NCBI GenBank assembly: GCA_002479075.1 | Contig: DLLG01000016.1 | Span: forward strand, 1 to 6,301 | Reading direction: 5' to 3' | DNA from: Clostridiales bacterium UBA7568 | GTDB lineage: Bacteria > Bacillota > Clostridia > Oscillospirales > CAG-272 | Length of the DNA: 6,301 bases | Shown: positions 6,042 through 6,301 of the stretch, piece after piece | Layout of the letters: every line of letters begins with the position of its first letter | How positions within the stretch are numbered: position 1 is the first letter of the stretch | Translations under genes and position numbers: made by a program | Notes under the pieces: generated by a model | What the model saw: the letters and a program-made list of their open reading frames with translations, nothing else | What the model was told of the DNA's origin: nothing | Database searches by the model: none

Positions 6042-6301
6042 GCAAACGCTTGCACGTTTGCAGGCGTCGCCGAGACGGGGGGATATGCAAATGCGTAAGC
6101 GTTTGCAGGCGTCGCCGAGACGGGGGGGATATGCCGGATTGTGTATCGATGAAGACGGGATGACGGGAGGGGAAACCCCTCCCCTACAATATAACACCCG
6201 GATATGCAGGTAATGAAACATCTGTACAAATAAATAACCGAAGTTTCTTTTGCCCCTTTTCTTCTCGGGTATAATAAAGCAAAAACAGAGATGAAAAATC
6301 A
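6042..6301 (-). repeat. Dispersed repeat element, inverted copy, cut by the window end
   Basis: The reverse complement of 6055-6301 matches 1278-1523 with two substitutions and one extra C. It carries the same purine motif (6240-6266), GC hairpin (6165-6183) and unit starts 45 bases apart (6063 and 6108). Its inner end differs: after GCAAACG the second unit is not completed. Instead 6042-6061 form a perfect seven-base inverted repeat, GCAAACG-CTTGCA-CGTTTGC, which matches the unit core in the opposite orientation at 18 of 20 positions. The far end continues beyond the window. Confidence 0.9.
6283..6301 (+). terminator. Left half of a terminator-like hairpin at the window edge (partial)
   Basis: AAACAGAGATGA (6283-6294), an AAAA loop and TCA (6299-6301) reproduce, in mirror orientation, the hairpin at 1269-1296. 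The right arm lies outside the window. If the hairpin is complete, the next bases should read about TCTCTGTTT. The visible base difference between the copies falls in the loop, not the stem. Confidence 0.45.

Overview
The window looks like a chromosomal segment of a low-to-mid GC Firmicute of class Clostridia, possibly a gut Oscillospiraceae/Ruminococcaceae-type genome. This is inferred from the style of the class II aldolase and AddA proteins, the strong AGGAGG-type ribosome binding sites, the sigma-A promoters, and short hairpin repeats of a kind common in such genomes. All recognisable genes are on the + strand and none is broken.

Layout. Positions 1-91 hold the tail of a repeat cluster. 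A promoter and a small inverted repeat (134-199) precede a class II fructose-bisphosphate aldolase gene (215-1180). Positions 1181-1574 contain no gene: they hold a purine/pyrimidine hairpin, a terminator-like hairpin and a full copy of a roughly 270-bp dispersed repeat that includes two 45-bp tandem units. A perfect-consensus promoter (TTGACA, 17 bp, TATAAT; 1575-1603) then drives addA (1641-5153), the helicase-nuclease subunit of the AddAB double-strand-break repair enzyme. A small multi-pass membrane protein of unknown function (5165-5686) follows and is closely coupled to addA. A 31-codon cysteine-rich single-span protein (5802-5897) comes next, and a strong intrinsic terminator (5985-6017) closes the group. 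From 6042 to the end lies a second copy of the repeat in the opposite orientation.

How it fits together. The aldolase is a housekeeping glycolytic/gluconeogenic gene and is not functionally linked to what follows. addA and the membrane gene probably form one transcript; the cysteine-rich gene may have its own promoter. The normal AddA partner gene, addB, is not in the window. The most striking structure is the pair of almost identical inverted repeats (about 247 bp, two substitutions and one single-base length difference) that bracket the complete addA transcription group, with its promoter and terminator inside. The repeat looks like a small non-coding, MITE-like or REP-like element built of hairpins. 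I see no transposase, CRISPR array, RNA gene or defence system here.
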